The notes under the pieces were generated by a model. It did not search any database. It saw nothing but the letters and a program-made list of their open reading frames with translations, and was not told where the DNA came from. From the NCBI RefSeq assembly GCF_002563775.1, contig NZ_PDJO01000001.1, positions 506,001-570,000 of the forward strand: a stretch of DNA of 64,000 nucleotides, in the 5' to 3' direction. The translations under genes and the position numbers were made by a program. The stretch is from Thioclava sp. ES.031. Lineage in GTDB: Bacteria; Pseudomonadota; Alphaproteobacteria; Rhodobacterales; Rhodobacteraceae. Numbering within the stretch: position 1 is the stretch's first letter; every line of letters starts with the position of its first letter. Of the stretch, positions 29,412 through 38,098 are shown piece after piece.

Positions 29412-30315
29412 GGCCAGCCTCCGAATGTTTCTGCAGCCGCTTGCCGAACGCCTGGCTCGCGCGGTCGAAGATGATCGCGATCGCAACGAGTGCGAAGCCG
29501 TTCAGGAAGCCGATGGTGAAGAACTGGTTGTTAATCGCCTGCAGCACGTTTTTACCGAGGCCACCAACGCCGACCATCGAGGCCACGACGACCATCGCCA
29601 GCGCCATCATGATGGTCTGGTTGACGCCCGCCATGATCGTCGGCAGCGACAGCGGAAGCTGCACGCCCCAGAGCTTCTGACGGGGATTGGCGCCGAAGGC
29701 GTCCGCGGCTTCGATGACTTCCTTGTCCACGAGGCGGATGCCCAGATTGGTCAGGCGAATCATCGGCGGGATCGCGTAGATCACCACGGCGATCACGCCG
29801 GGCACCTTACCGATACCGAAGATCACGACGACCGGGATCAGGTAGACGAAGGATGGCATGGTCTGCATGACGTCGAGAACCGGCGTCAGGATTTTCTGCA
29901 TCCGGTCCGAACGCGCCATCAGGATGCCGATCGGCAGGCCGAGGACGATCGCGATCAGCGTCGCCACCGTGACCATCGCGAGGGTGGTCATCGTGTCCTC
30001 CCACAGGCCGAAGATGCCGATGAAGGCAAGGCCCATGGACGAGCCGAGCACGATCTTCGGATTGCGCGAGGCGAACCACACCACGACGAGGATCAGCGCG
30101 AAGATGATGAACCACGGCGTGTCCACGAAGGCGTGTTCTAGGGTGTTGAGAAACCATTGAAGCGGCCGGGTGGCCGCGTCGATTTGATCGGAATAAGCGC
30201 GAACGATGCCGCGAAACCCGTCGTCGATGCCCATGCGCATGTGACGCAGGGTGGAGTTGGGAAGGGAAGGGAACTCACAGAGCAGTTCCGGCAAGCCCCA
30301 GCATGAAGATGCCAT
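29404..30315 (-). CDS. proW: Glycine betaine/proline ABC transporter permease
   Basis: 303 residues with about six to seven membrane helices. The coupling helix region EAADAFGANPRQKLWGVQLP contacts ProV. The N-terminal soluble segment of about 60 residues resembles the ProW N-terminus. A GGAGGACAT ribosome site precedes the ATG at 30315. proX lies 92 bp upstream with a strong hairpin in between; proV overlaps downstream by 8 bp. Confidence 0.94.
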   Translation of the reverse strand: MASSCWGLPELLCEFPSLPNSTLRHMRMGIDDGFRGIVRAYSDQIDAATRPLQWFLNTLEHAFVDTPWFIIFALILVVVWFASRNPKIVLGSSMGLAFIGIFGLWEDTMTTLAMVTVATLIAIVLGLPIGILMARSDRMQKILTPVLDVMQTMPSFVYLIPVVVIFGIGKVPGVIAVVIYAIPPMIRLTNLGIRLVDKEVIEAADAFGANPRQKLWGVQLPLSLPTIMAGVNQTIMMALAMVVVASMVGVGGLGKNVLQAINNQFFTIGFLNGFALVAIAIIFDRASQAFGKRLQKHSEAGHD

Positions 30316-30351
30316 CTTGTTATGTCCTCCGGTCGATTATTTGCGCCGGTT

Positions 30352-30386
30352 AAAAGAAAACGCGCGCGAGGCTCCCCTCACGCGCG
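30352..30386 (-). terminator. Attenuator-type hairpin between proX and proW
   Basis: Read on the minus strand: an 11-bp stem CGCGCGTGAGG/CCTCGCGCGCG (one G-T pair), a 4-base loop, then TTTTCTTTT. This is a convincing intrinsic terminator. As proW and proV have no obvious promoter of their own here, it probably lets only part of the transcription pass, giving more binding protein than permease. Confidence 0.8.
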
Positions 30387-30407
30387 CCAAAATCTCGGAT
30401 CGCCCGC

Positions 30408-31415
30408 TCAGAGCGCGTCCTCGACCTTCTTGATCACATCGTCGGAAAGCCATGCCTTCCAGACGTCCGGATAGTTCTCGAGGAAGTAGTAAGCGGTGTC
30501 CTCGTTGGTGCCTTGGTTGTCGGCCTGCCATGCGAGGAATTCGCCCACGGTCTTGTTCGACCATTCACGCTTGCCGAGGTAGTCCATCGCCACCGCGTTG
30601 TTCTCGGCGAATTCCTTGGTCACGACCGTGTACACGTCCGAGGTCGGGTAGGCGTTGGGCTTGGGATCGACGCAATCGGCCTGCGAGTTGCACTTGTCCC
30701 AGGCTTCCTTGTCGCCCTCGACGCCGGCGTCGAGCTTGACCATCGGGTATTTGCCGAGGATCGCGGTCGGGGCCCAGTAGTAACCCAGCCAGCCCTTCTT
30801 GGACTCGTAGGCATTGGCGATCGAGCCGTCGAGACCCGCAGCCGAACCGGTGTCGACCAGCTTGAAGCCCTTCTCCTCGGCCTTGTGAGCCTTGAAGCGG
30901 TTCGCGGTCGAGATCTGGCAGTTCCATCCCGACGGGCAGTTGTAGACGCCACCGATGGACGGCTCTTCGGGATCGGGGAACAGATCGGGATGCGCCAGCG
31001 CATCGTCGACCGTCTTGATCTCGGGGTGCTCGTCGGCGACGTATTTCGGGATCCACCAGCCTTCTTCGCCGCCATCCTTGAGGATTTCGGCAGCGATCAC
31101 GAGGCGGTCTTCGCTGACGGCCTTGTCGAGCGCGACTTTCACCGCGTTCACCCAAAGCTCGGGTGCGATGTCGGGCTCACCCTTCTCGTTCATCGAGGTA
31201 AAGGTGGGCATCGTGTCGCCGGTCACCAGCGTCACGTCACAGCCGTAGCCGTTTTCGAGAATGATCTTGTCGACCCAAGCAGCGACCCCGGCCGAAGCCC
31301 AGTTCATTTCGGCTTCGGTAACGGAACCACATTCGCCGTCTGCGGCGAAAGCAGGCGCCGAGAAGGTCGCCAGCGGCAGCGCCGTCAGTAACGCGGCAAG
31401 CGCTTTCTTGTTCAT
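30408..31415 (-). CDS. proX: Glycine betaine/proline ABC transporter substrate-binding protein
   Basis: 335 residues. The N-terminal signal peptide ends at AFAADGE, and the mature part is an OpuAC-type domain with WASAGVAAWVDKIILENGYG at the start, typical of ProX-like betaine binders. Several tryptophans and tyrosines (GWLGYYWAP, EWSNKT) could form the aromatic box for the quaternary amine. It is periplasmic. The ATG at 31415 has an excellent AGGAGG site. The long frame upstream of it is not coding. First gene of the importer operon. Confidence 0.94.
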   Translation of the reverse strand: MNKKALAALLTALPLATFSAPAFAADGECGSVTEAEMNWASAGVAAWVDKIILENGYGCDVTLVTGDTMPTFTSMNEKGEPDIAPELWVNAVKVALDKAVSEDRLVIAAEILKDGGEEGWWIPKYVADEHPEIKTVDDALAHPDLFPDPEEPSIGGVYNCPSGWNCQISTANRFKAHKAEEKGFKLVDTGSAAGLDGSIANAYESKKGWLGYYWAPTAILGKYPMVKLDAGVEGDKEAWDKCNSQADCVDPKPNAYPTSDVYTVVTKEFAENNAVAMDYLGKREWSNKTVGEFLAWQADNQGTNEDTAYYFLENYPDVWKAWLSDDVIKKVEDAL

Positions 31416-31662
31416 CCAGGTCCTCCTGTTGCGGCAGCTTTGATTGATGCGATCCGCGCGGGCTGCCGCCGCGATATCGGTCGCGATAAGTCCCGGTTTT
31501 TCCCCAGGTTGGAATCTTCGCACAGTCACGCTCACGCGATAATGGTCGCAAGACTTGCCAAATTCCGACACTCTATGTCGTAAATAACCAAGTCCCGAGG
31601 CGCAACCTTTTCACGGACCTTTCCACCTCCCTGCGGCGTTACAGCCGCGACGAAGAGGTGAC

Positions 31663-32751
31663 ATGATGACTGCCGAGCCGAAGGATTCCGTCAAACCGGA
31701 GAATGATACGGGGCCTGATAGCCTCGTGGATCGAGACGCGAAATCCGCGCTCCAGTCCGGGATGAATGGCGAAAAAGGCGATGAAAAATTGACGAATGGC
31801 ACCCCGCCGGAGCCAAGCGTCGCATTGCGCCGGCAGGCGGTCGCGCTGATCGCGAACCCCTCTTCGGGCGGCAACGCGAAAGATGAAGAGGCGATCCGCC
31901 GCGCGATGGACGCGCTTGGTGACGGTGCGTCGCTTTACCGGTGGTCCCCGGAAAGCGACATTGTGGCGACCGTCCGCAAGGCGCTCGACGACGGTGCGGA
32001 GATGATCGTCGCGGCGGGGGGAGACGGCACTGCAATGGCCGTCGCGGGCGCGCTGGTGGGGCAGGAGGTGCCGATGGCGGTGCTGCCGCTCGGCACGTTC
32101 AACTTCTTTGCGCGCGGGCTGCGCCTCTCCGAGGATGCGGAGGAGGCGGCGTGGGCGATCCGCGAGGGCAGCGCCCATCCGATCCGGGTCGGCGAGGTGA
32201 ACGGGCGGGTGTTTCTGAACAACGCGTCGCTCGGTATCTACCCGTCGATCCTCAAGGCGCGCGAAGACATCTACGCCCGTTGGGGCCGTCGCCGGATCGT
32301 GGCGCATTGGTCGGTCTTCAAGACCTTCCTGCGCTTCCAGCGCCCGATGCGGTTGAAGCTCACGGCGGACGGGGAAACCAGAAGCCGCCGCACCGCGCTC
32401 GTCTTCATCGCGCGCTCGGCCTATCAGCTCGATTTCTTCGGGCTCGATGGGGCGACGGTCATCAGCGACGACGCCTTCGCAGTGCTGGTGGCGAAGGCGC
32501 AGAGCCGCCGCGACCTCTTCCGCCTGTCGTCGCGGCTGGTGCGCCGCAAGACCAAACGGGGCGAGGATTACGAATTGATCCGTGCGAAATCCTTCGAGAT
32601 CGAAACCGCCCGCGGGCGCGGATTGCTGGCCTTCGACGGTGAGAAGTGCCGCGAAGAAAGCCCCTACCGCTTCAAGATGTCCGACGCGCCGCTATGGATC
32701 GTGCTGCCAGCCGAGGACACGGACACCGAGACCCAAGACGCGACCGCATGA
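31663..32751 (+). CDS. Diacylglycerol kinase-family lipid kinase
   Basis: 362 residues. The catalytic domain begins near residue 60 (VALIANPSSGG) and carries the nucleotide-binding AAGGDGTAMA and LPLGTFNFFARGL. It belongs to the DAGK/LCB5/YegS superfamily, which phosphorylates diacylglycerol or related lipids. The first 55 residues are polar, low in conservation and possibly disordered, which is longer than typical YegS. Two adjacent ATGs (31663, 31666) are possible starts. The stop overlaps the phosphoesterase start by 4 bp. Confidence 0.87.
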   Translation: MMTAEPKDSVKPENDTGPDSLVDRDAKSALQSGMNGEKGDEKLTNGTPPEPSVALRRQAVALIANPSSGGNAKDEEAIRRAMDALGDGASLYRWSPESDIVATVRKALDDGAEMIVAAGGDGTAMAVAGALVGQEVPMAVLPLGTFNFFARGLRLSEDAEEAAWAIREGSAHPIRVGEVNGRVFLNNASLGIYPSILKAREDIYARWGRRRIVAHWSVFKTFLRFQRPMRLKLTADGETRSRRTALVFIARSAYQLDFFGLDGATVISDDAFAVLVAKAQSRRDLFRLSSRLVRRKTKRGEDYELIRAKSFEIETARGRGLLAFDGEKCREESPYRFKMSDAPLWIVLPAEDTDTETQDATA

Positions 32752-33533
32752 CCCGTATCGTTCACCTTTCCGATTTGCATTTCGGGCGCAGCCTGCCCGA
32801 GCTCGAGACGCCGCTCCTGACGGCGGTGAACCGGCTCGCACCGGATCTGACGGTGATTTCCGGGGACTTCACGCAGCGCGCCCGACGCGGCCAGTTCGCG
32901 CAGGCGCGGTGCTTCGTGGAGCAGATCGAAAGCGAGACGCTTTCGGTGCCCGGCAATCACGACACGCCGCTCGACAACCTCTTCCTGCGGATGCTCAAGC
33001 CCTTCGGGCGCTACAAATCCGCGATCAATCATAATCTGGAGCCGATCTTCGAGACCGATCGCGTGAAGGCGGTCGGTGTGAATACCGTGAACCGCTTCGC
33101 CTGGCAGCGCGGCAAGGTGCCCGAGCGGACGATCTCTCGGCTGTGTCGGGAGTTCGGCGAGGCGGGAGAGAGGCTGCGAATCGCGGTGATGCACCATCCG
33201 CTCGAACATGGGCCCGAGGTCGACAAGGCGCTCATGGACGGGGCAGGGGATGCGCTGGAGGGCATGTCGGACTGCGGCGCGGATCTCGTGCTGTCGGGGC
33301 ATCTGCACAGCGGATCGGTGGCACCCTTCTCGGCGGTCCCGGGCATCCTGTTCGTGCAGGCGGGGACGGGTCTGTCCTCGCGCCTGCGCGGCGAGCCCAA
33401 TACGTTCAATGTGATTGAAGGGGGGCGCGACGCTCTGTCGATCACGCTTTACGGGGCGCGCGACATGAGCTTCGAGCCGATCGGGGCCGACGAATTCACG
33501 CGGGGCCCCGATGGGGCGTGGGTCAAAGCCTGA
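32748..33533 (+). CDS. Calcineurin-like metallophosphoesterase
   Basis: 261 residues. It contains the metallophosphoesterase metal motifs in order: LSDLHFG, SGDFTQR, PGNHD, MHHPLEHG and SGHLH. Members hydrolyse phosphodiesters such as cyclic nucleotides or UDP-diacylglucosamine; the real substrate is not known. The start ATG overlaps the lipid kinase stop (ATGA), so the two are translationally coupled and may act in one lipid pathway, by inference. A hairpin spans its stop codon. Confidence 0.88.
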   Translation: MTRIVHLSDLHFGRSLPELETPLLTAVNRLAPDLTVISGDFTQRARRGQFAQARCFVEQIESETLSVPGNHDTPLDNLFLRMLKPFGRYKSAINHNLEPIFETDRVKAVGVNTVNRFAWQRGKVPERTISRLCREFGEAGERLRIAVMHHPLEHGPEVDKALMDGAGDALEGMSDCGADLVLSGHLHSGSVAPFSAVPGILFVQAGTGLSSRLRGEPNTFNVIEGGRDALSITLYGARDMSFEPIGADEFTRGPDGAWVKA

Positions 33534-33560
33534 TCGGTTTGGGGCCGATCAGTTCGGCTT
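33526..33560. terminator. Hairpin spanning two convergent stop codons
   Basis: The 8-bp stem CTGATCGG/CCGATCAG (33530-33552) has a 7-base loop, with outer AAGC/GCTT pairing. It covers the stop of the phosphoesterase gene and reaches the stop of marR on the other strand. There is no T-run, so I rate it as a possible two-way end signal only. Confidence 0.45.
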
Positions 33561-34145
33561 GCCCGAGATGTCGCCCCAATCCAGAACCGGCGCCGCGTCG
33601 ATATCATGTGCGTCGAGCATCGAGGCCACGCGCTCGAGCGAGGCGATGATCTGCGCCTGTTCCCAGTCTTCCAGCGCCTCGAAGCGGCGCACGAAGATCT
33701 GTTGCAGCGCGTCGGGGGCTTCGTCGATGGCGCTCGCGCCAAGTTTGGTAATCACGATATCGGTCTGACGGCGGTCGCGCTCGGATCGCTGACGGGTCAC
33801 CATGCCCTTGCGTTCGAGCTTGTCGATCAGCGCCGTCATCGTCGCCTGACTCACGCCCATGCGCTGGGCGATCGCCTTCGGCGTGGACCAACCTTTTTCG
33901 GAAATCACCTGCAGCACGCGGAACTGCGCAGGCGTCAGCCCGGCAGCCTTGGCCAGGTCGCGGCCGAACATTTCGGTCGCGCGCAGGATTCTACGCAAAG
34001 CGATCAGGCTCGTATCGACACGCTCCATCAGGCGGCGGGCCCCTTTTTTATCAAGACGGCCCAGTATCGCAGAGAGTTCCGTGCTCTGCAATTGCTTGGC
34101 TTTGCTAAGCTTATCGTGTTTGTTTTTACTCATTTGCTTCGTCAT
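33549..34145 (-). CDS. MarR family transcriptional regulator, EctR-like
   Basis: 198 residues. The winged helix is at about 75-145: LTPAQFRVLQVISEKGWSTP, then AIAQRMGVSQATMTALIDKL as the DNA-reading helix and RQRSERDRRQTDIVIT as the wing. It is divergent from ectABC-ask, with about 135 bp between the starts. MarR proteins called EctR1 repress ectoine operons in methylotrophs such as Methylomicrobium, and many marine alphaproteobacteria have a MarR gene in this place. I infer it controls the ect operon. The basic N-terminus (KNKHDKLSKAKQ) is longer than usual. Confidence 0.88.
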   Translation of the reverse strand: MTKQMSKNKHDKLSKAKQLQSTELSAILGRLDKKGARRLMERVDTSLIALRRILRATEMFGRDLAKAAGLTPAQFRVLQVISEKGWSTPKAIAQRMGVSQATMTALIDKLERKGMVTRQRSERDRRQTDIVITKLGASAIDEAPDALQQIFVRRFEALEDWEQAQIIASLERVASMLDAHDIDAAPVLDWGDISGKPN

Positions 34146-34161
34146 ACTAACGGTATTTAGG

Positions 34162-34191
34162 GCTTATAGGCAAGAATATAAGGCTATAAGC
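34162..34191. promoter_or_regulatory. Inverted repeat in the marR-ectA spacer, possible operator
   Basis: GCTTATAG (34162-34169) and CTATAAGC (34184-34191) form a perfect 8-bp inverted repeat with a 14-bp spacer, 22 bp centre to centre, about two helix turns. It starts 17 bp upstream of the marR start. MarR dimers bind such dyads. The AT-rich content also suits a promoter, so it may overlap one. Confidence 0.5.
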
Positions 34192-34218
34192 GGAACTTTT
34201 CCGGGTTCCGTTAGTTAG

Positions 34219-34239
34219 GTGGTTGAAATTTTCGACCAC
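34219..34239. promoter_or_regulatory. 21-bp near-perfect palindrome upstream of ectA
   Basis: GTGGT-T-GAAATTTTC-G-ACCAC is symmetrical about its central base apart from one mismatched position in each half. It lies 42 bp before the chosen ectA start. It could be a second operator, or an RNA element in the ectA leader, as it is likely to be transcribed. Confidence 0.5.
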
Positions 34240-34281
34240 ATGAACTACTTAGGCTACCGAAGCAAACGAGAGGAAAGAGCC

Positions 34282-34812
34282 GTGCCGCAAGTCGAGTCGA
34301 TCAAGAAGGGTTCTAAACTGGTCTTCCGTAAGCCGGAGTCCGAAGACGGCAGCGAAATCTGGAAGCTGATCCGTCGCTGCAAGCCGCTTGATGAAAATTC
34401 GATGTATTGCAACCTTCTGCAGTGCGATCACTTCGGGGACACCTGTGTCCTCGTGGAGCGCGAAGGCGAAGTCGTCGGCTGGATTTCGGGCTACATCGCC
34501 CCGTCCGAGCCGGACACGTTCTTCGTGTGGCAAGTGGCTGTTTCCCCCGACGCACGCGGTCTTGGCCTTGGTAAGCGCATGCTGCGCCACCTCATCCAGC
34601 GCGACGTCGCCGAAGACTGCACCAAGTTGAAGACGACCATCACCGAAAGCAACGAAGCGAGCTGGGCGCTCTTCCGCTCCTTCGCGCGTTCGATCGGCGG
34701 CGAGCTGACCGATGAGGCGCACTTCCACGAAGAAGACCATTTCGATGGCCATGCCTCGACCGAGCATATGGTCACCATCACCTTCCCCGAGGAGGCGCGT
34801 GCCGCCGCCTGA
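34282..34812 (+). CDS. ectA: L-2,4-diaminobutyrate acetyltransferase
   Basis: 176 residues from a GTG start at 34282, preceded by GAGAGGA seven bases upstream. It acetylates diaminobutyrate at the gamma-amino group, the second step of ectoine synthesis. The GNAT acetyl-CoA motif VAVSPDARGLGLGKRML is clear. Earlier starts exist (ATG 34240, GTG 34219) but lie inside or beside the palindrome and lack a ribosome site. The protein starts VPQVESIKKGSKLVFRKP, matching the family's N-terminus. First gene of ectA-ectB-ectC-ask. Confidence 0.92.
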   Translation: MPQVESIKKGSKLVFRKPESEDGSEIWKLIRRCKPLDENSMYCNLLQCDHFGDTCVLVEREGEVVGWISGYIAPSEPDTFFVWQVAVSPDARGLGLGKRMLRHLIQRDVAEDCTKLKTTITESNEASWALFRSFARSIGGELTDEAHFHEEDHFDGHASTEHMVTITFPEEARAAA

Positions 34813-34863
34813 TCTCAGGCGCGCGTCCCCCTCCTCATTCCCCCCAATTCTATGGAGTCCCCC

Positions 34864-36150
34864 ATGACCGTTCATTCGACGGATAAGACGATCTTTACCC
34901 AACGCGAATCTGAGGCCCGCTCCTATTGCCGTGGCTTCGATACCGTTTTCACCAGCGCGCAAGGCTCGGAACTGACCGACGCCGAGGGCAACACCTATAT
35001 CGACTTCCTCGCCGGTTGCTCGTCGCTGAACTACGGCCATAACGACCCGGACATGAAGCAGGCGCTGATCGAGCACCTGACCGAGAACAAGATGGGTCAC
35101 GCGCTCGACCTGCACACCGACAGCAAGGGCAAGTTCCTGAGCGCTTTCGAGGAGCACATCCTCGCGCCGCGCGGCATGGACCATAAGCTGATGTTCATCG
35201 GCCCGACCGGTGCGAATGCCGTCGAAGCCGCGATGAAGATCGCGCGCAAGGCGACCGGCCGCACCAATATCATCGCCTTCACCAACGGCTTCCATGGCGT
35301 GACCATGGGTGCGCTGGCGGCGACCGGTAACGGCTATCACCGCGGTGGCGCCGGCATGGACACGCATGGCGTGACCCGCATGCCCTATGACGCCTATGCC
35401 GATGGTGTCGATTCGGTCGCGCTGCTCGACCAGATGCTCTCGGACGCCTCGGGCGGTATCGACGCCCCGGCGGCGATCATGCTGGAGACGGTTCAGGGCG
35501 AGGGCGGTCTCAACGCCGCAAGCCCGGAATTCGTGAAAGGCGTCGAGCAAGTCGCCCGCAAGCACGGTGCGCTGTTCATCATCGACGACATTCAGGCAGG
35601 CTGCGGCCGCACCGGTACCTTCTTCTCCTTCGAGGAGATGGACGTGATGCCGGACGTCGTGACCCAGGCGAAGTCGATCTCGGGCTTCGGCATGCCGATG
35701 GCGCTGGTTCTGGTGCGTCCCGACTACGACGTGTTCGGCCCGGCTGAGCATAACGGCACCTTCCGCGGCAACACCCATGCCTTCGTGACCGCCACCGTGG
35801 CGATCGAGAAGTTCTGGGCCGACGACAAGTTCCAGAAGGAACTGGCCGTGAAATCCGACGTCCTGCGTGAAGGTCTGGCCGCTGTGGCCGATCTCGTGCC
35901 GGGTGCCTTCCTCAAGGGCCGTGGTCTGATGCAGGGTGTCGATGTCGGCACCGGCGAGCTCGCCTCGGCGATCTGCGGTCGCTGCTTCGAAAAAGGTCTC
36001 GTGATCGAGACTTCGGGCAATGACGACCAGGTCGTGAAGGTCCTCGCACCGCTGACCACGCCGATGGAACAATTCCGCAAGGGTCTGGAGATCCTGCGCG
36101 AAGCCGCCACCGAGGTGACCGGCGAGCGCACGGACATTGCGGCGGAGTAA
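34864..36150 (+). CDS. ectB: L-2,4-diaminobutyrate aminotransferase
   Basis: 428 residues. This pyridoxal-phosphate class III aminotransferase converts aspartate semialdehyde to diaminobutyrate with glutamate as donor. The motifs IDDIQAGCGRTGTFFSFE and the cofactor lysine in QAKSISGFGMPM are present. The start at 34864 follows GGAG by six bases; an ATG 12 bp earlier overlaps that site. It lies 51 bp after ectA and 52 bp before ectC. Confidence 0.95.
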   Translation: MTVHSTDKTIFTQRESEARSYCRGFDTVFTSAQGSELTDAEGNTYIDFLAGCSSLNYGHNDPDMKQALIEHLTENKMGHALDLHTDSKGKFLSAFEEHILAPRGMDHKLMFIGPTGANAVEAAMKIARKATGRTNIIAFTNGFHGVTMGALAATGNGYHRGGAGMDTHGVTRMPYDAYADGVDSVALLDQMLSDASGGIDAPAAIMLETVQGEGGLNAASPEFVKGVEQVARKHGALFIIDDIQAGCGRTGTFFSFEEMDVMPDVVTQAKSISGFGMPMALVLVRPDYDVFGPAEHNGTFRGNTHAFVTATVAIEKFWADDKFQKELAVKSDVLREGLAAVADLVPGAFLKGRGLMQGVDVGTGELASAICGRCFEKGLVIETSGNDDQVVKVLAPLTTPMEQFRKGLEILREAATEVTGERTDIAAE

Positions 36151-36202
36151 TCCGCCGCTGCCTCCCCCAGCGACCAAGAAATTAAGATACGGAGACACGA
36201 CA

Positions 36203-36604
36203 ATGATCGTTCGCGACTTCAACGAATTGAAAAACACCGACCGTGCCGTGGCGGATGCCGACTGGACGAGCGTGCGCATGCTGCTCGCCGACGACAAGAT
36301 GGGCTTCAGCTTCCACATCACCACGCTGAAGGCCGGCTCGGACCACACGTTCCACTACAAGCACCATTTCGAGAGCGTCTACTGCATCTCGGGCAACGGC
36401 CACATCACCGAGCTCGACAACGGCACGCGCCACGAAATCAAACCGGGTGTCATGTATGCGCTGAACCTGCATGACCATCACCGCCTCGTCGCGGGTGACG
36501 AAGACCTCGTCATGGCCTGCTGCTTCAACCCGCCGGTGACCGGCAACGAAGTTCACCGTGAGGACGGCTCGTATGCGCCGGCCGAAGAACTGGAAAATTC
36601 GTAA
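36203..36604 (+). CDS. ectC: L-ectoine synthase
   Basis: 133 residues, the standard EctC length. This cupin-fold, metal-dependent cyclase closes N-gamma-acetyl-diaminobutyrate into ectoine. The cupin core is seen in HHFESVYCISGNGHI and ALNLHDHHRLVA. A GGAGA ribosome site precedes the ATG at 36203. No ectD (ectoine hydroxylase) follows; the next gene is the aspartate kinase. The product is therefore probably ectoine, not hydroxyectoine, unless ectD lies elsewhere. Confidence 0.96.
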   Translation: MIVRDFNELKNTDRAVADADWTSVRMLLADDKMGFSFHITTLKAGSDHTFHYKHHFESVYCISGNGHITELDNGTRHEIKPGVMYALNLHDHHRLVAGDEDLVMACCFNPPVTGNEVHREDGSYAPAEELENS

Positions 36605-36614
36605 GGGGGCCAAA

Positions 36615-38045
36615 TTGACCCACCAGAATCACACAGTCGAAAAGATCGGCGGCACCTCGATGAGCCGCGTGAACGAGCTGCTCGACACGCTGTTCATCGG
36701 AGACCGCAAGGGCGCCGATCTTTACAACCGCATTTTCGTCGTCTCGGCGTTTGGTGGCATCACCAATCTGCTGCTCGAACATAAGAAGTCGGGCGAGGCG
36801 GGCGTCTATGCGCAATTCGCCAAGGCCGATAGCGAACATGGCTGGCACGAGGCGCTGAGCCGCGTCTCCTCGGCGATGGTCGAAGCCCATGAGAGCGTGC
36901 TGACGCATCCGGGCGACATCTCGCAGGCCACCGAATTCGTGCGCGAGCGTATCGAAGGCGCGCGCAACTGCCTGATCGACCTGCAGCGCCTGTGCTCCTA
37001 CGGGCACTTCCGCCTCTCGCAGCACATGCTGCAGATCCGCGAGCTGCTGTCGGGTCTGGGCGAGGCGCATTCCGCTTTCGTCACTACGCTCCTGCTGCAG
37101 CGCAACGGCGTGAACGCACGTCTCGTCGACCTGTCCGGTTGGCGCGATGAAACCGATCACGACCTTGAAGGCCGGATCATGGGGGCGATGAAAGATGTCG
37201 ATCCCGCGACCGAGATGCCGATCGTGACGGGCTATGCGCAATGCGCCGAAGGCCTGATGCGGGAATTCGACCGTGGCTATTCCGAGGTGACCTTCTCGAT
37301 GCTCGCAGCCCTCACCGGCGCGCGCGAGGCGATCATCCATAAGGAATTCCACCTGTCCTCGGCCGACCCGAAGCTGGTGGGCGAAGGCAAGGTGCGCAAG
37401 CTGGGTCACACGAACTATGACGTGGCCGACCAGATGTCGAACATGGGCATGGAGGCGATCCACCCGAAAGCCGCCAAGACCCTGCGCCAGGCGGATGTTC
37501 CGCTGCGCGTCACCAACGCGTTCGACCCGAGCGATCCGGGCACGCTCATCGACGACAAGCCCGCCAAGGAAGCGGCGGTCGAGATGGTGACCGGGCTCGA
37601 TATCATCGCGCTGGAAGTGTTCGAACAGGACATGGTCGGCGTGAAGGGTTACGACGCCAAGATCCTAGAAGTGCTGACGCGTCATGGCGTGCGCATCGTG
37701 TCGAAAGCGTCGAACGCGAACACGATCACCCACTATGTCGACGCGCCGATCGAAGTGCTCCAGAAGGTCGAGAAAGACCTCTGCGAGATCTACCCTTCGG
37801 CGGAAATCTCGGCGCGCATGCTGTCGATGGCTTCGGTCATCGGGCGTGACCTGAAAGGCCTCTCGGTTCTGACCCGGGGTCTGCAGGCGATCGCGAAAGC
37901 GGGTATGGAAAGCCTCGGTGCGACTCAGGGGCCGCGCAATGTCGATGTGCAATACGTGCTCGAACGCGGCGACCTGAAGCCGGTCATCAAGGCGCTTCAC
38001 GAAGAGTTCATTCCGGCGAGTGTGGATCTGAAGCAAGCGGCCTGA
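36615..38045 (+). CDS. ask: Aspartate kinase, ectoine-operon type
   Basis: 476 residues. It begins THQNHTVEKIGGTSMSRV, the distinctive N-terminus of Ask_ect, which supplies aspartyl phosphate for ectoine and is less feedback-inhibited than LysC. I chose a TTG start at 36615 because AAGGGGG lies six bases upstream and the family sequence starts there; no ATG fits. Only 10 bp separate it from ectC. It differs clearly from the lysC product at 19.7 kb: the KFGGTS motif is EKIGGTS here. Confidence 0.93.
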   Translation: MTHQNHTVEKIGGTSMSRVNELLDTLFIGDRKGADLYNRIFVVSAFGGITNLLLEHKKSGEAGVYAQFAKADSEHGWHEALSRVSSAMVEAHESVLTHPGDISQATEFVRERIEGARNCLIDLQRLCSYGHFRLSQHMLQIRELLSGLGEAHSAFVTTLLLQRNGVNARLVDLSGWRDETDHDLEGRIMGAMKDVDPATEMPIVTGYAQCAEGLMREFDRGYSEVTFSMLAALTGAREAIIHKEFHLSSADPKLVGEGKVRKLGHTNYDVADQMSNMGMEAIHPKAAKTLRQADVPLRVTNAFDPSDPGTLIDDKPAKEAAVEMVTGLDIIALEVFEQDMVGVKGYDAKILEVLTRHGVRIVSKASNANTITHYVDAPIEVLQKVEKDLCEIYPSAEISARMLSMASVIGRDLKGLSVLTRGLQAIAKAGMESLGATQGPRNVDVQYVLERGDLKPVIKALHEEFIPASVDLKQAA

Positions 38046-38070
38046 CGGCGCAAAGTCCAAGTAGTGTTGA

Positions 38071-38098
38071 AAGCCCGTGCGGAACCCCGCGCGGGCTT
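38071..38098 (+). terminator. Stem-loop ending the ectoine operon
   Basis: The arms AAGCCCG and CGGGCTT with inner GCGG/CCGC pairing form a stable hairpin 26 bp after the ask stop, followed by ATTTCATTGG. The T-run is weak, but the position suits the end of the ectABC-ask transcript. Confidence 0.65.
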
